Assembly (NCBI GenBank): GCA_964372025.1
Contig: CAYJPF010000009.1
Location: 1 to 41,404 of the forward strand
Reading direction: 5' to 3'
DNA from: CAYJBP01 sp964372025
Lineage (GTDB): Bacteria > Bacillota > Dehalobacteriia > UBA4068
DNA length: 41,404 nt
Of the stretch, positions 7,312 through 14,986 are shown piece by piece; the stretch's first letter is position 1; the number at the start of each line of letters is the position of its first letter. The translations under genes were made by a program, and so were the position numbers. Below the pieces are notes generated by a model. The model saw only the letters and a program-made list of their open reading frames with translations, had not been told where the DNA came from and did no database searches.

Positions 7312-7701
7312 AAAGTTTTACTCAATTTTTTACAAAAAATTGCGGGGGTATTGCGGGGCAGAGCCCCCAAGGTCTTAAAGGGTTTAAGAAGTTTTAAAAA
7401 GAGAAGTTTTAAAAAGAGAAGTTTTAAAAAGGTTTTAAGCCAACCCAAAAACTAAGCAAGCAAATTTAGCTACAGGCAAAAAAGCAGCAAGGAAGAAAAG
7501 TTGGCTTAAAACCGGCGCCTTTTGGCGCAGCCAAAACAGCCTTCGGCGCCTTTTGGCGCAGCCAAAACAGCCTTCAGCGCCTTTTGGCGCAGCCAAAACA
7601 GCCTTCAGCACATTTTGGCGCAGCCAAAACAGCCTGCAGCACATTTTGGCGCAGCCAAAACAGCCTTCAGCACATTTTGGCGCAGCCAAAATAGCTAATA
7701 A
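7312..7701. repeat. Dispersed intergenic repeat, copy 1 (expanded)
   Basis: It starts 15 bp after the flavodoxin stop. The segments AAAGTTTTACTCAATTTTTT, GCGGGGGTATTG, CAGAGCCCCCAAGGTCTTAAA, CTAAGCAAGCAAAT and TTGGCTTAAAACCGGCGCC recur in the same order at 35076-35256, also directly after a gene. Small stems include CAATTTTTTaca AAAAATTG and GGGGcagaGCCCC. Copy 1 differs by internal short repeats (AGAAGTTTTAAAA) and by the 31-bp array at 7514-7696. Non-coding. Confidence 0.8.
7514..7696. repeat. Tandem array of six 31-bp hairpin units
   Basis: Units begin at 7514, 7545, 7576, 7607, 7638 and 7669, each with GGCGC or GCACA, then TTTTGGCGCAGCCAAAA, then CAGCCTTC. The middle block is a hairpin (TTTTGGC-GCA-GCCAAAA). 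The copy at 35076-35256 has only one unit, so the array grew locally. Frames across it encode Ala/Lys/Cys repeats with no start signal and are not taken as genes. Confidence 0.85.
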
Positions 7702-7745
7702 GCAAACCAAACACCGCAAAAAAAATATAGTTAAGCAAAAAAAGG

Positions 7746-7788
7746 GAGGCTAACGCAAATTTTGTTATTTGCGTTAGCCTCTTTTTTG
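7746..7788. terminator. Bidirectional intrinsic terminator
   Basis: A perfect 15-bp stem (GAGGCTAACGCAAAT, 7746-7760, with its complement 7767-7781) has A-rich sequence on the left and TTTTTTG on the right. It can end transcripts from the flavodoxin side and those of the divIC operon arriving from the right. Confidence 0.85.
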
Positions 7789-7879
7789 TTTTGCCTTCTT
7801 AAATACAAAAGTACGACTTCTTAAGCCTCGTCGATATAATCCGAACCCACCCTGGCGGGGTTCTTTGCCTACAACTCTT

Positions 7880-8218
7880 TTAATGCAAAACCTCGTCTTC
7901 ATCCATTTCCGTATCTAACTCAGGTATATCACTTACCTCCGCCGGCACTACCACCGCTTCGCCAGCCCTTACCATGCCCAAACTTTCACGCGCCAATTGC
8001 TCCATATAAGAATCATTATTCGATAATAACTCCTTTTTAGCCATCAATTGCTCATACTCTTGCTCGGCTGTAATCAAATCCTGCTCATAAATCGCAATCT
8101 TATCCTGCATGTCAAGATAACGCCAATACTGGCTCAGCAAATTAAACATAGCCAAAACTATGCCCAAAATAATCAGTACTCTCGCACAATTAAAACGCCT
8201 TTTCCTATGATGGCTCAT
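7880..8218 (-). CDS. divIC: Septum formation initiator family protein (DivIC/FtsB-like)
   Basis: 112 residues from ATG 8218, where AGAGGA lies 8 bases upstream; the ATG at 8227 directly abuts the purine run. A basic N-terminus (HHRKRRFN) is followed by one membrane helix (VLIILGIVLAMFNLL), a coiled coil (residues 35-65) and the LARESLGMVRAGE segment that marks this family, then an acidic tail (DTEMDEDE). It acts in the divisome with FtsL and FtsQ/DivIB. It shares 14 bases with the end of the helix-turn-helix gene upstream. The order yabP, yabQ, divIC is conserved in spore-forming Bacillota. Confidence 0.9.
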   Translation of the reverse strand: MSHHRKRRFNCARVLIILGIVLAMFNLLSQYWRYLDMQDKIAIYEQDLITAEQEYEQLMAKKELLSNNDSYMEQLARESLGMVRAGEAVVVPAEVSDIPELDTEMDEDEVLH

Positions 8219-8462
8219 CGATTTCATCCTCTTCCAAATCCGCTAAATCATCATCATCAAATAACTTAAGTGCCTCGCCGGGAATAATAATAACCGTTTC
8301 GTATCCTTTAGCCCGGGCACGATTATATAATGTGGCAACCGAACTTTCGCCTAATTGTAATTTCTTAGCAATTACCTTAGCCGCATAGCCCATCTCTTTT
8401 AAAGTTACCACTTGCTTTTCTCTAAAACTTAACTTTTCCGCACCCCTGATCTCGATTTTCAC
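8205..8462 (-). CDS. Small helix-turn-helix protein between yabQ and divIC
   Basis: 85 residues from GTG 8462, chosen because GGAGGG (8475-8470) sits 7 bases before it; an upstream ATG at 8483 has no such site. The N-terminal half (LSFREKQVVTLKEMGYAAKVIAKKLQLGESSVATLYNRARAKG) is a helix-turn-helix of the sigma region 4/LuxR type, and the C-terminus is very acidic (DDDDLADLEEDE). It has its own promoter (8522-8550) and is translationally coupled to divIC. It may be a small transcription factor. I do not recognise a named family. Confidence 0.65.
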   Translation of the reverse strand: MKIEIRGAEKLSFREKQVVTLKEMGYAAKVIAKKLQLGESSVATLYNRARAKGYETVIIIPGEALKLFDDDDLADLEEDEIDEPS

Positions 8463-8521
8463 TAAACTACCCTCCGACCCCAATTAGTCGGTTACCGCAA
8501 TAACTAAACCAACATATTCAC

Positions 8522-8550
8522 ATTATACCAACAAATTGTGGACAAATCAA
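8522..8550 (-). promoter_or_regulatory. Promoter of the HTH-divIC unit overlapping a DnaA-box-like site
   Basis: On the minus strand TTGATT (8550-8545), 17 bases, TATAAT (8527-8522). The spacer contains TTGTCCACA (8545-8537), one base away from the DnaA box TTATCCACA. Confidence 0.7.
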
Positions 8551-8828
8551 CTACAAAATTGCTACAAATTTGCAAAATAATAGATTTTTATCTTTTTGCC
8601 CAGCTAAACACTGTTAATAAATTTTAAATTATTTTTGATTTTTTCATAATTCAAAGGATTTATCCACCCAAAACCCCAAAATTTCCGCAAATATCCCCCA
8701 CTTATACACATTTTTTTATCTATCAAACTAATTGCCTTTAAAAGCAATCCAAACCTAAAGATATATGTTTTTTGTCATATATTTTTAACAACTATTTTAT
8801 ACAGCATAAGCCATAATTTTAAACACTT
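8551..8828. other. AT-rich non-coding stretch with DnaA-box-like sequences
   Basis: No gene is visible between yabQ and the HTH gene. The stretch is strongly AT-rich. It contains TTATCCACC (8660-8668, one mismatch to a DnaA box) and TTATACACA (8702-8710, a full match to TTATNCACA); a third site lies in the promoter at 8537-8545. A regulatory region or a DnaA-binding cluster is possible. Confidence 0.4.
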
Positions 8829-9557
8829 TTACTTAAACCGAATTTTGCGCCCCTTAACCTTGCCGCTAATATGCATCTGCCATTGCTCGGCCAAAGTTAA
8901 TGGCGGCTTATCTTGCTGTTTAATAGCATCATCGCCATTTTGCTCGATATGCTGATATTGGCCAAGATTATCACTAGCTTTTGGCTCTATATCATCATCA
9001 TCAAACTGATCCTTTTGCCGCCATTTTAAACGCTCGTTTAATTGCTTTTTTAACTGCTGCCGATACTTGCCAATCCCGGCCTTAAACCTTTGGCTTTGAG
9101 CTAAGCCCTTTTGATAATTCTGCCAAAAAATCAGGCCGCTTTTTAACATGGCTTTTTGCGGCATCTTGCTTAAATTTGCCTTGCCTACCTTAGCGCCCTT
9201 AACGGCATTAGCCGTATTAGTGCTATTAGGCTGCTCTAAAGACTTAGCCAATAGCTCTTTGGCTAAGGGCCTGCGCTTTCTTTTTTTGGCAAAATATGGG
9301 GCTAGGCTTAGCCTTTGCGCAATTATGCCCAAAAGTAGCCAAAAATAGATGGCCAGGCGCATAATACCACTGGTTAAATAAAACCATAAGGCCGCAAATA
9401 AAATTAAGATGATTAGCCAAAAAACTAAATCCTGGATAATAGCCTTAAAAAGCGGTCGGCGGCGATAAGCTATTTTTAGCCAATACAAATCATAAAAAAG
9501 GGCAATTACAAAACCGCCCATGATGGCCAAAATTACTAAACCCATTTGATTAATCAT
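8829..9557 (-). CDS. yabQ: Spore cortex biosynthesis protein YabQ
   Basis: 242 residues. The N-terminal 90 residues hold about four membrane helices with the family pattern GGFVIALFYDLYWLKIAYRRR at residues 14-34. The rest is basic and poorly conserved, longer than usual, with a Lys/Arg-rich cytoplasmic tail (KGRKIRFK end). It lies 9 bp after yabP in the same direction. In Bacillus subtilis YabQ is made in the mother cell, localises to the forespore membrane and is needed for cortex peptidoglycan. Its presence shows that the organism descends from, or is, a spore former. Confidence 0.88.
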   Translation of the reverse strand: MINQMGLVILAIMGGFVIALFYDLYWLKIAYRRRPLFKAIIQDLVFWLIILILFAALWFYLTSGIMRLAIYFWLLLGIIAQRLSLAPYFAKKRKRRPLAKELLAKSLEQPNSTNTANAVKGAKVGKANLSKMPQKAMLKSGLIFWQNYQKGLAQSQRFKAGIGKYRQQLKKQLNERLKWRQKDQFDDDDIEPKASDNLGQYQHIEQNGDDAIKQQDKPPLTLAEQWQMHISGKVKGRKIRFK

Positions 9558-9566
9558 AATACTACC

Positions 9567-9827
9567 CTACTTTAACAGGCGGCTAAGCATATTTTTGCTG
9601 CGGCTTTTGCTGCTTTTTTCGCCATATTGCAAGGCATTGATAGTGCCGCTAATTGTTAAATTGCCGTTTTCTAAGCTTAAATTGCCCACCTTTAATTGCT
9701 CGCCAAAAATCTCTAAACCACCTAATACTGTGGTTAGCTCAATAATATTACTATCAAAACTATCTACGCTTTTTACGCCTTTAATCTCTAAAAAATTGCG
9801 CTCTTGCATATATAAACTTTGTTCCAT
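9567..9827 (-). CDS. yabP: Sporulation protein YabP
   Basis: 86 residues, the usual size. The YabP/YqfC fold is seen in NFLEIKGVKSVDSFDSNIIELTTVLGGLEIFGEQLKVGNLSLENGNLTISGTI, a beta-rich pattern with the GxLxIxGxxLxVxxLxLexGxLxIxGxI repeat. It begins the yabP-yabQ unit. I looked for a sigma-E-like promoter in 9828-9925 and saw only a weak CATAAACT, so regulation is assumed from known family members. Confidence 0.9.
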   Translation of the reverse strand: MEQSLYMQERNFLEIKGVKSVDSFDSNIIELTTVLGGLEIFGEQLKVGNLSLENGNLTISGTINALQYGEKSSKSRSKNMLSRLLK

Positions 9828-9925
9828 TTTAAAAACCCCTTTAAAATTTAACTTTTATTAAGTTTATGCTTGTTTTTTTTTAACTATGACTAGCCAAATC
9901 CCAAACTATGTGATAAAATGTAAGC

Positions 9926-10828
9926 ATGATTAAAACAGCAGCCCTAATTATAGCCAGCGGTAAAACCGCTCAGAACTTAGCCTTTAATCCTTGGCAGGAA
10001 GTAGCCGGGCAAACCGCCCTGGAACATCTTATTGCCACTTTTAAGGCTGCCAATATTGGCCAAATTTGTATTATAGCCGATCAACATGATCAACGCTATC
10101 AACCATATGAGCAAGAGGCTTTGATTATCCCCAATCAAAAAGAAGAAGCCCAAATGCTCGATAGTATCAAGCTGGGGCTTCTTCATTTGGAAGGCCTTTA
10201 TCAGGCTGTGTTTATTACGCCTGTAACCGTGCCCTTATTTAATGGCGCCACCTTAAAGGCGCTGCTTAGTTGTAAGGAAACGGCAGCCATACCTGCTTAT
10301 CAAGGCCAAAAAGGGCATCCGCTTTTGCTGCGGGAAGAATTGTTTCCCTTTGTGCTTAGCTATAGCGGTAAAGATGGCCTAAGCGCTGCCCTTAAGCAAA
10401 TTCCGGCCGCCACGGTGCAGGTAGACGACCCCGGCATCAATATCAACTTGCGCAAAATAGAGGCCGACGACGACACCTTAGCCGAAACCCTAAATCCGCA
10501 TCTGCGGCCTTTAGCCAAATTACAAATTGCCGGCAAATTGCCTTTTTATGGGCCGGGTACTGCCCTATTAATGGATTTAATTGCCGAGCATGGTTCGGTA
10601 AGTTTGGCCAGCAAGGCCATGGGTATATCCTATAGCAAAGCCTGGAAAATGATCAATAATCTCGAGGACGAGCTGGGCTTTAAATTAATAGAGCGCCAAA
10701 AGGGCGGCCAAAAGGGCGGTAGCGCTTTAATTAATCAGCAAGGGCTGGCTTTTATCGAAAAATACCGCCTTTTTAATCGCGATTGCCAAAGAGAAATTAT
10801 CCGCATTTTTAAAAGATACTTTAGATAA
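9926..10828 (+). CDS. MobA/MocA-like nucleotidyltransferase fused to a ModE-type DNA-binding domain
   Basis: 300 residues. Residues 1-195 follow the NTP_transf_3 fold: AALIIASGK at the N-terminus, where LAAGxSxRMG would stand in MobA/MocA, then IIADQHD, a VFITPVTVPLF block in the place of the metal-binding PxD/VDxP segment, and GHPLLLREELF. The nucleotide-binding Arg-Met-Gly and several acidic residues are changed, so activity is uncertain. Residues 205-290 are a ModE/LysR-like winged helix (GPGTALLMDLIAEHGSVSLASKAMGISYSKAWKMI). Such fusions in anaerobes are tied to molybdopterin cofactor metabolism. The start has no clear ribosome site; a possible -10 (TAAAAT, 9914-9919) lies 6 bases upstream, so the mRNA could be leaderless. 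Confidence 0.8.
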   Translation: MIKTAALIIASGKTAQNLAFNPWQEVAGQTALEHLIATFKAANIGQICIIADQHDQRYQPYEQEALIIPNQKEEAQMLDSIKLGLLHLEGLYQAVFITPVTVPLFNGATLKALLSCKETAAIPAYQGQKGHPLLLREELFPFVLSYSGKDGLSAALKQIPAATVQVDDPGININLRKIEADDDTLAETLNPHLRPLAKLQIAGKLPFYGPGTALLMDLIAEHGSVSLASKAMGISYSKAWKMINNLEDELGFKLIERQKGGQKGGSALINQQGLAFIEKYRLFNRDCQREIIRIFKRYFR

Positions 10829-10846
10829 AAGCGGCTAAAATAAAAA

Positions 10847-10876
10847 AAAGCTAATACCCTGCTGGGCATTAGCTTT
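10847..10876. terminator. Bidirectional terminator between convergent genes
   Basis: AAAGCTAAT-ACCC, loop TGCT, GGGC-ATTAGCTTT, preceded by eight A on the left and TTTAATTTA on the right. It separates the nucleotidyltransferase gene from the convergent cold-shock gene. Confidence 0.8.
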
Positions 10877-10889
10877 AATTTAGTTAAAC

Positions 10890-11102
10890 TTAAAATTTGT
10901 TAACATTAACAGCTCTAAATTTGCTGCTATCTTTAGGATCCGGCTCGATGTCGAATGTTACTTTTTGGCCTTCGTCCAAAGTACGGAAACCGTCGCTTTG
11001 GATAGCCGAGAAATGTACGAATACATCATCGCTACCGTCATCATTTGTGATGAAACCAAAACCCTTGTCTGCATTAAACCATTTAACTGTACCGCTGTTC
11101 AT
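10890..11102 (-). CDS. cspA: Cold-shock protein, CspA family
   Basis: 70 residues from ATG 11102, with GAGGAGG 8 bases before it. The RNA-binding motifs KGFGFI (RNP1, residues 14-19) and VFVHFSAI (RNP2, residues 28-35) are intact, beginning MNSGTVKWFN. A single OB-fold, it acts as an RNA chaperone in the cytosol. The transcript from the promoter at 11200-11228 would carry a leader of about 90 bases, as is common for cold-shock mRNAs, whose folding controls translation at low temperature. Upstream in-frame codons (to 11144) belong to that leader. Confidence 0.96.
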   Translation of the reverse strand: MNSGTVKWFNADKGFGFITNDDGSDDVFVHFSAIQSDGFRTLDEGQKVTFDIEPDPKDSSKFRAVNVNKF

Positions 11103-11199
11103 TATAACTGCCTCCTCGAAAATGTTGTTGTCCCTGCCGAACAAATAAAATTAAGTTTTTTTAGTCTTTAATTAGCTATTGTAACCGGAACACATTCCT

Positions 11200-11228
11200 A
11201 GTATATAACCTAATTATTAATTTGTCAA
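11200..11228 (-). promoter_or_regulatory. Promoter of the cold-shock gene
   Basis: TTGACA (11228-11223), 17-base spacer, TATACT (11205-11200) on the minus strand. It predicts a start near 11193 and a leader of about 90 bases. Confidence 0.8.
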
Positions 11229-11275
11229 GAAAAAAGTGTTTTTTTTTATTAGGCCAATTCGTGTACAAGGTATTA

Positions 11276-11304
11276 TTGACAAAAAGTGATAAATTTTGTA
11301 TTAT
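11276..11304 (+). promoter_or_regulatory. Promoter of the zinc-ribbon membrane protein gene
   Basis: TTGACA (11276-11281), 17 bases, TATTAT (11299-11304), with an AT-rich leader and AGGAGG before the start at 11370. Confidence 0.75.
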
Positions 11305-11369
11305 ATATATGAGTTTAAAAAATATCTTTTTTTGTTACACTTTTAAAGCCCAAAATTTAGGAGGAAAAT

Positions 11370-11840
11370 ATGGAAGAAAAGAAAAAGCAAGCGCGTTATG
11401 GTAATGACAAATTTAATCGATTTTTGCTTTTGATAACTATTTTATTTATATCTTTAATGTTATTACATGAGCGGTTTTGGTTAATTTTTGCCATTAGCAC
11501 CATGCTTTTTGCCTATACACGAATTTTTAGCCGCAATATTGAACAAAGAAAGGCCGAAAACGATGCCTTTATGCGCCTATTTAATAAAAAGCAAGCAGAC
11601 CAAAGCCCTGCACTAAGCAGTGATGCCAAGCCAGCAGAAGAAGCGGAAGCAAATACAGTATCGGCAACTAATCAGCAACCGCCACAGCCGCCACAACCGC
11701 AGCCAAGCCAAGAAAATACTATAATTTGCAGCTGCCCCAATTGCCAAAGCAAATTAAGTATTCCTGCCGAGCAAGCAGATTTAACCATTAAATGCCCTAG
11801 TTGCCAGCATTGTTTTAAATGCCAAGCGGCGGCCAATTAG
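11370..11840 (+). CDS. Membrane protein with C-terminal zinc ribbon
   Basis: 156 residues. Two hydrophobic stretches (about residues 18-50) form one or two membrane helices, followed by a charged segment, a Pro/Gln-rich linker (PPQPPQPQP, about 103-112) and a zinc ribbon of MJ0042-like pattern: CSCPNCQSKLSIPAEQADLTIKCPSCQHCF, with paired CPxC knuckles. TTTAGGAGGAAAAT precedes the ATG. The helices at the N-terminus and ribbon in the cytosol suggest a small membrane-tethered sensor or adaptor. I recognise no specific family. Confidence 0.75.
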   Translation: MEEKKKQARYGNDKFNRFLLLITILFISLMLLHERFWLIFAISTMLFAYTRIFSRNIEQRKAENDAFMRLFNKKQADQSPALSSDAKPAEEAEANTVSATNQQPPQPPQPQPSQENTIICSCPNCQSKLSIPAEQADLTIKCPSCQHCFKCQAAAN

Positions 11841-11856
11841 TTACTGTCGACAGCAT

Positions 11857-13992
11857 CTAAGATTTGCCAAATATTTGCTGCCAAAGCATTTGCCATTTTT
11901 TAATAAAATTAGGCTGTGCCTGCGTCATTGGTGTTTGAGCTGCCTTTTGATATTCTTCGATAAAATATTGCTGGCTATCTAAATCAATTGTTTTTGGATC
12001 TTTGCGATAATAATGGCCATCACTTTCTAAAACCGAGGCCTTAATAGTATCTTGCCAAATAATATCCAGCATTTGGCCAACTTTTGCTTTTAATTCGGCA
12101 TCAAAAATCGGGCAGGCAATTTCTACCCTTCTTTCGGTATTGCGGGTCATCAAATCGGCCGAAGATATATAAATTTGGCGATTTTCCCCTTGGCCAAAGC
12201 TATAAATGCGGCTATGCTCCAAAAAACGCCCCACAATGCTAATAATGCTGATATTATCGGTATAATCTTTAATACCGGGCACTAAGCAGCAAATACCACG
12301 AATAATCAATTTAATCTTAACCCCTGCTTGCGATGCTTTTATTAATTTATTGATAATTGTTAAATCGGTTAAAGAATTAAACTTAAAAAAGATATATCCT
12401 TGCTCGCCCAGGCCAATTTGCTGATCGATTAAATCCAGCAAATTGGCCTTTAAATAATGCGGGGCTACCCATAAATGGCGATAATTGCCCTCGGTATTGC
12501 CCAAGGCCATATTCCTAAAAAACTCTACCCCATCTTCGCCTAGGCTTTTGCTGGCGCTGATTAAGGATAAATCGGTATATAAAGCGGCGGTTTTTTCATT
12601 ATAGTTACCGGTGCCGATTTGGCTGATATAGCTTAATGTACCACGTTCGCTGCTGGTAATAAGGCAGATTTTGGAATGGATTTTATATTCATCAAAGCCA
12701 TAAATTATGCGGCAGCCGGCATCTTCTAGGCGCTCGGACCAATGGATATTATGTTGCTCATCAAAGCGCGCCCTTAATTCCATGATAATTAGCACTTCCT
12801 TGCCGTTTTCGGCGGCGGCACATAAATAATCAACCAGCTTAGCCTTATTTGCTAAGCGGTAAATGGTCATTTTTATCGAAACCACATTTTTATCATAGGC
12901 GGCTTCTTTAATCAATTTTAAAAAGCCATCAATTTGCTCAAAAGGATAAAAAAACAGCCAATCCTTTTGGCGAATTTGCCGTATTATGCTTTGGTTTAAA
13001 TCCAAATTAGCCACCGGCTGCGGCTTAAAATCGGGATAAATCAAATTAGCCTTTTCCGAGGCAGGCACTTTGCCAAAAAGCTGATATGCATAATCCATAT
13101 TTAGGGCGGTAGCTGCAATAAAAATTTGATAAGGGGCAATATCAAAATAATGACAAAGGGTTTTTTCAAAATCGGCACTTAATTGATAATTAGCCTCTAA
13201 GCGCACAACCGCCAGCTTACGCCGCTTATGCAAAAGCTTTTTCATGGTTAGCCTAAAATCATCAACCTCGTCATAGGCGGCATCATTATAGTCGATATCG
13301 GCATTGCGGGTGATGCTAATGCAGTTTTTTTCCACAATACTATATTGGGGAAAAATATCGTCGGCATATTCAAAAATAATTTTTTCCAGGCGAATATAGC
13401 GTATATTTTGCTGATCGCTCGGCAAAAAAACAATTTCGGGCAAAGCTTTAGGCGAAGGAATAAGCGCCAAAATTTGCTTATTTTGCCTTTGCAAAAGAGC
13501 AATAGTATGAATAGCCAAGCTGGGAATATGCGGAAAAGGATGATGGGTATCCACAATTTGCGGCGATAAAATCGGCTTAATATTATCCAAATAATAATTT
13601 TTGATATACTTGGCCTCGTTTAAGCTTAAATCGGCCATATCCACAGAATGCAGGCCATGCTTAATTAAATCGCGACGCACCTTACGATAAATTTCGGATT
13701 TTTTTTGATAAAGAATACGCACAGCTTGATAAATTTCGTCCAATTGCTGAGCAGCAGTTAGCTGCGATCTGGCATCTTTATGCTTAGGATCGATGGCCTT
13801 TAGATCAAAAAGGCTGCCCACCCTTATCATAAAAAACTCGGCTAAATTGCTATGAAAAATGGCAATAAACTTTAATCTTTCCAAATGCGGAACTTGCTGA
13901 TTTGCAGCTTCATCTAAAACTCGCTCATTAAATTTAAGCCAAGATAGTTCCCTGTTTAAAGTGCATAAAATCTTTTGTGGATCTGTTGCCAT
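11857..13992 (-). CDS. ppk1: Polyphosphate kinase 1
   Basis: 711 residues from ATG 13992 (GAGAGG upstream), the normal length. The N-terminal domain starts LNRELSWLKFNERVLDEA; the head domain and two phospholipase-D-like catalytic domains follow. EYKIHSKICLI carries the histidine that is phosphorylated, IGTGNYNEKTAALYTDLSL is a conserved block, and EHSRIYSFGQG provides the second catalytic histidine. It makes polyphosphate reversibly from ATP at the membrane. Its start lies inside the 3' end of ppx (59 bases shared), coupling synthesis to the polyphosphatase. The gene ends 17 bp from the convergent zinc-ribbon gene. Confidence 0.96.
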   Translation of the reverse strand: MATDPQKILCTLNRELSWLKFNERVLDEAANQQVPHLERLKFIAIFHSNLAEFFMIRVGSLFDLKAIDPKHKDARSQLTAAQQLDEIYQAVRILYQKKSEIYRKVRRDLIKHGLHSVDMADLSLNEAKYIKNYYLDNIKPILSPQIVDTHHPFPHIPSLAIHTIALLQRQNKQILALIPSPKALPEIVFLPSDQQNIRYIRLEKIIFEYADDIFPQYSIVEKNCISITRNADIDYNDAAYDEVDDFRLTMKKLLHKRRKLAVVRLEANYQLSADFEKTLCHYFDIAPYQIFIAATALNMDYAYQLFGKVPASEKANLIYPDFKPQPVANLDLNQSIIRQIRQKDWLFFYPFEQIDGFLKLIKEAAYDKNVVSIKMTIYRLANKAKLVDYLCAAAENGKEVLIIMELRARFDEQHNIHWSERLEDAGCRIIYGFDEYKIHSKICLITSSERGTLSYISQIGTGNYNEKTAALYTDLSLISASKSLGEDGVEFFRNMALGNTEGNYRHLWVAPHYLKANLLDLIDQQIGLGEQGYIFFKFNSLTDLTIINKLIKASQAGVKIKLIIRGICCLVPGIKDYTDNISIISIVGRFLEHSRIYSFGQGENRQIYISSADLMTRNTERRVEIACPIFDAELKAKVGQMLDIIWQDTIKASVLESDGHYYRKDPKTIDLDSQQYFIEEYQKAAQTPMTQAQPNFIKKWQMLWQQIFGKS

Positions 13993-14893
13993 GTTGATTA
14001 TCCTCTCTAAAGATCTTGGTATAAAGGTATCCTTCGCGCACGCCATAATTGCTAACTAATAATTGCTCGCTACCATAGGCGGCAAAAATCTCGGCTAAAA
14101 TGGCCATGCCCGGCAAAGTGGTATGAATGCGATCGGGCACAACTTTAAGAATTTTATTGGTGGCAAATTTATGATCATCATAAAAATGCTCCAGCATCAT
14201 CGCAATTTTAGCAGCTTCTACGGCATTATTGGCTTCCGGCAAATGATATAAAGCATTATGCAACTTACAAGCCGCCCTTACCGTACCACCCACCCCACAA
14301 ACCAGTGGATAATTTTGGGGCAATTCAATTTTATTAAGCTCTTTTTTGATATGCAAATTTATTTTTTCGCGTTCTTTGGCCGTGGGTAAAATATCATGCA
14401 CATGCTTTTTATAAAGATTAAGCGAGCCGATTGGCATCGAATAGGCTTTTTCGATTTTGCCATCACTATAGCAGGCAAGCTCGGTAGAGCCGCCGCCAAT
14501 ATCAATTAGCATACCCTGCTTTAAATTATGCAAATGGGTAGCACCGATAAAGGCATAAAGAGCCTCGTTGGCACCGGATACTAAATCAATATCAAAGCCG
14601 GTTTCGCGATTGATAAAGGCTAGGGCCTGCGCCGAATTTTTAATATTACGCAAAGATGCGGTGGCAAAAACAAAAACTTGCTTAACTACAATATTAGTGA
14701 TAATTTGCTTAAAGCCGTTTAGGGTATTAACGGCCTTTTGCAAACCACTGGTACTCATATAGCCTTCATGATCAATATAGCCGGCCAAGCCCGCCATTTG
14801 CTTTTGATTAAACATTAGCTGAAAATCAGCCCCAATTTGCTTATAAATAGATAATCTGATTGTGTTTGAGCCAATATCAATTACTGCGTACAT
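13934..14893 (-). CDS. ppx: Exopolyphosphatase, Ppx/GppA family
   Basis: 319 residues of the actin-like ATPase fold: the phosphate-1 loop IDIGSNTIRLSIY at the N-terminus, a central FATASLRNIKN block, the phosphate-2 motif IDIGGGSTEL (about residue 135), and GVGGTVRA further on. It lacks the long C-terminal HD extension of E. coli Ppx, as is usual in short Ppx2-type enzymes. It releases phosphate from polyphosphate ends or hydrolyses pppGpp. It overlaps ppk1 in an antagonistic pair. The last ~20 residues lie in the overlap. Confidence 0.94.
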   Translation of the reverse strand: MYAVIDIGSNTIRLSIYKQIGADFQLMFNQKQMAGLAGYIDHEGYMSTSGLQKAVNTLNGFKQIITNIVVKQVFVFATASLRNIKNSAQALAFINRETGFDIDLVSGANEALYAFIGATHLHNLKQGMLIDIGGGSTELACYSDGKIEKAYSMPIGSLNLYKKHVHDILPTAKEREKINLHIKKELNKIELPQNYPLVCGVGGTVRAACKLHNALYHLPEANNAVEAAKIAMMLEHFYDDHKFATNKILKVVPDRIHTTLPGMAILAEIFAAYGSEQLLVSNYGVREGYLYTKIFREDNQHGNRSTKDFMHFKQGTILA

Positions 14894-14986
14894 AATTTCT
14901 CCTTATTATTGCATTATTTTTAACTTTATTTTACCTTATATTTTAGCTTAAAAAAACAAAATTATGTTAAATTTAGGCAAAATCAG

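Noticed and set aside
7514..7696. CRISPR-like array
   Set aside because: The 31-bp units are contiguous without unique spacers, and no cas genes are present.
7435..7753. Cys/Ala/Lys-rich reading frames on both strands
   Set aside because: They are translations of the 31-bp array; no ribosome site, and the protein repeats follow the DNA period.
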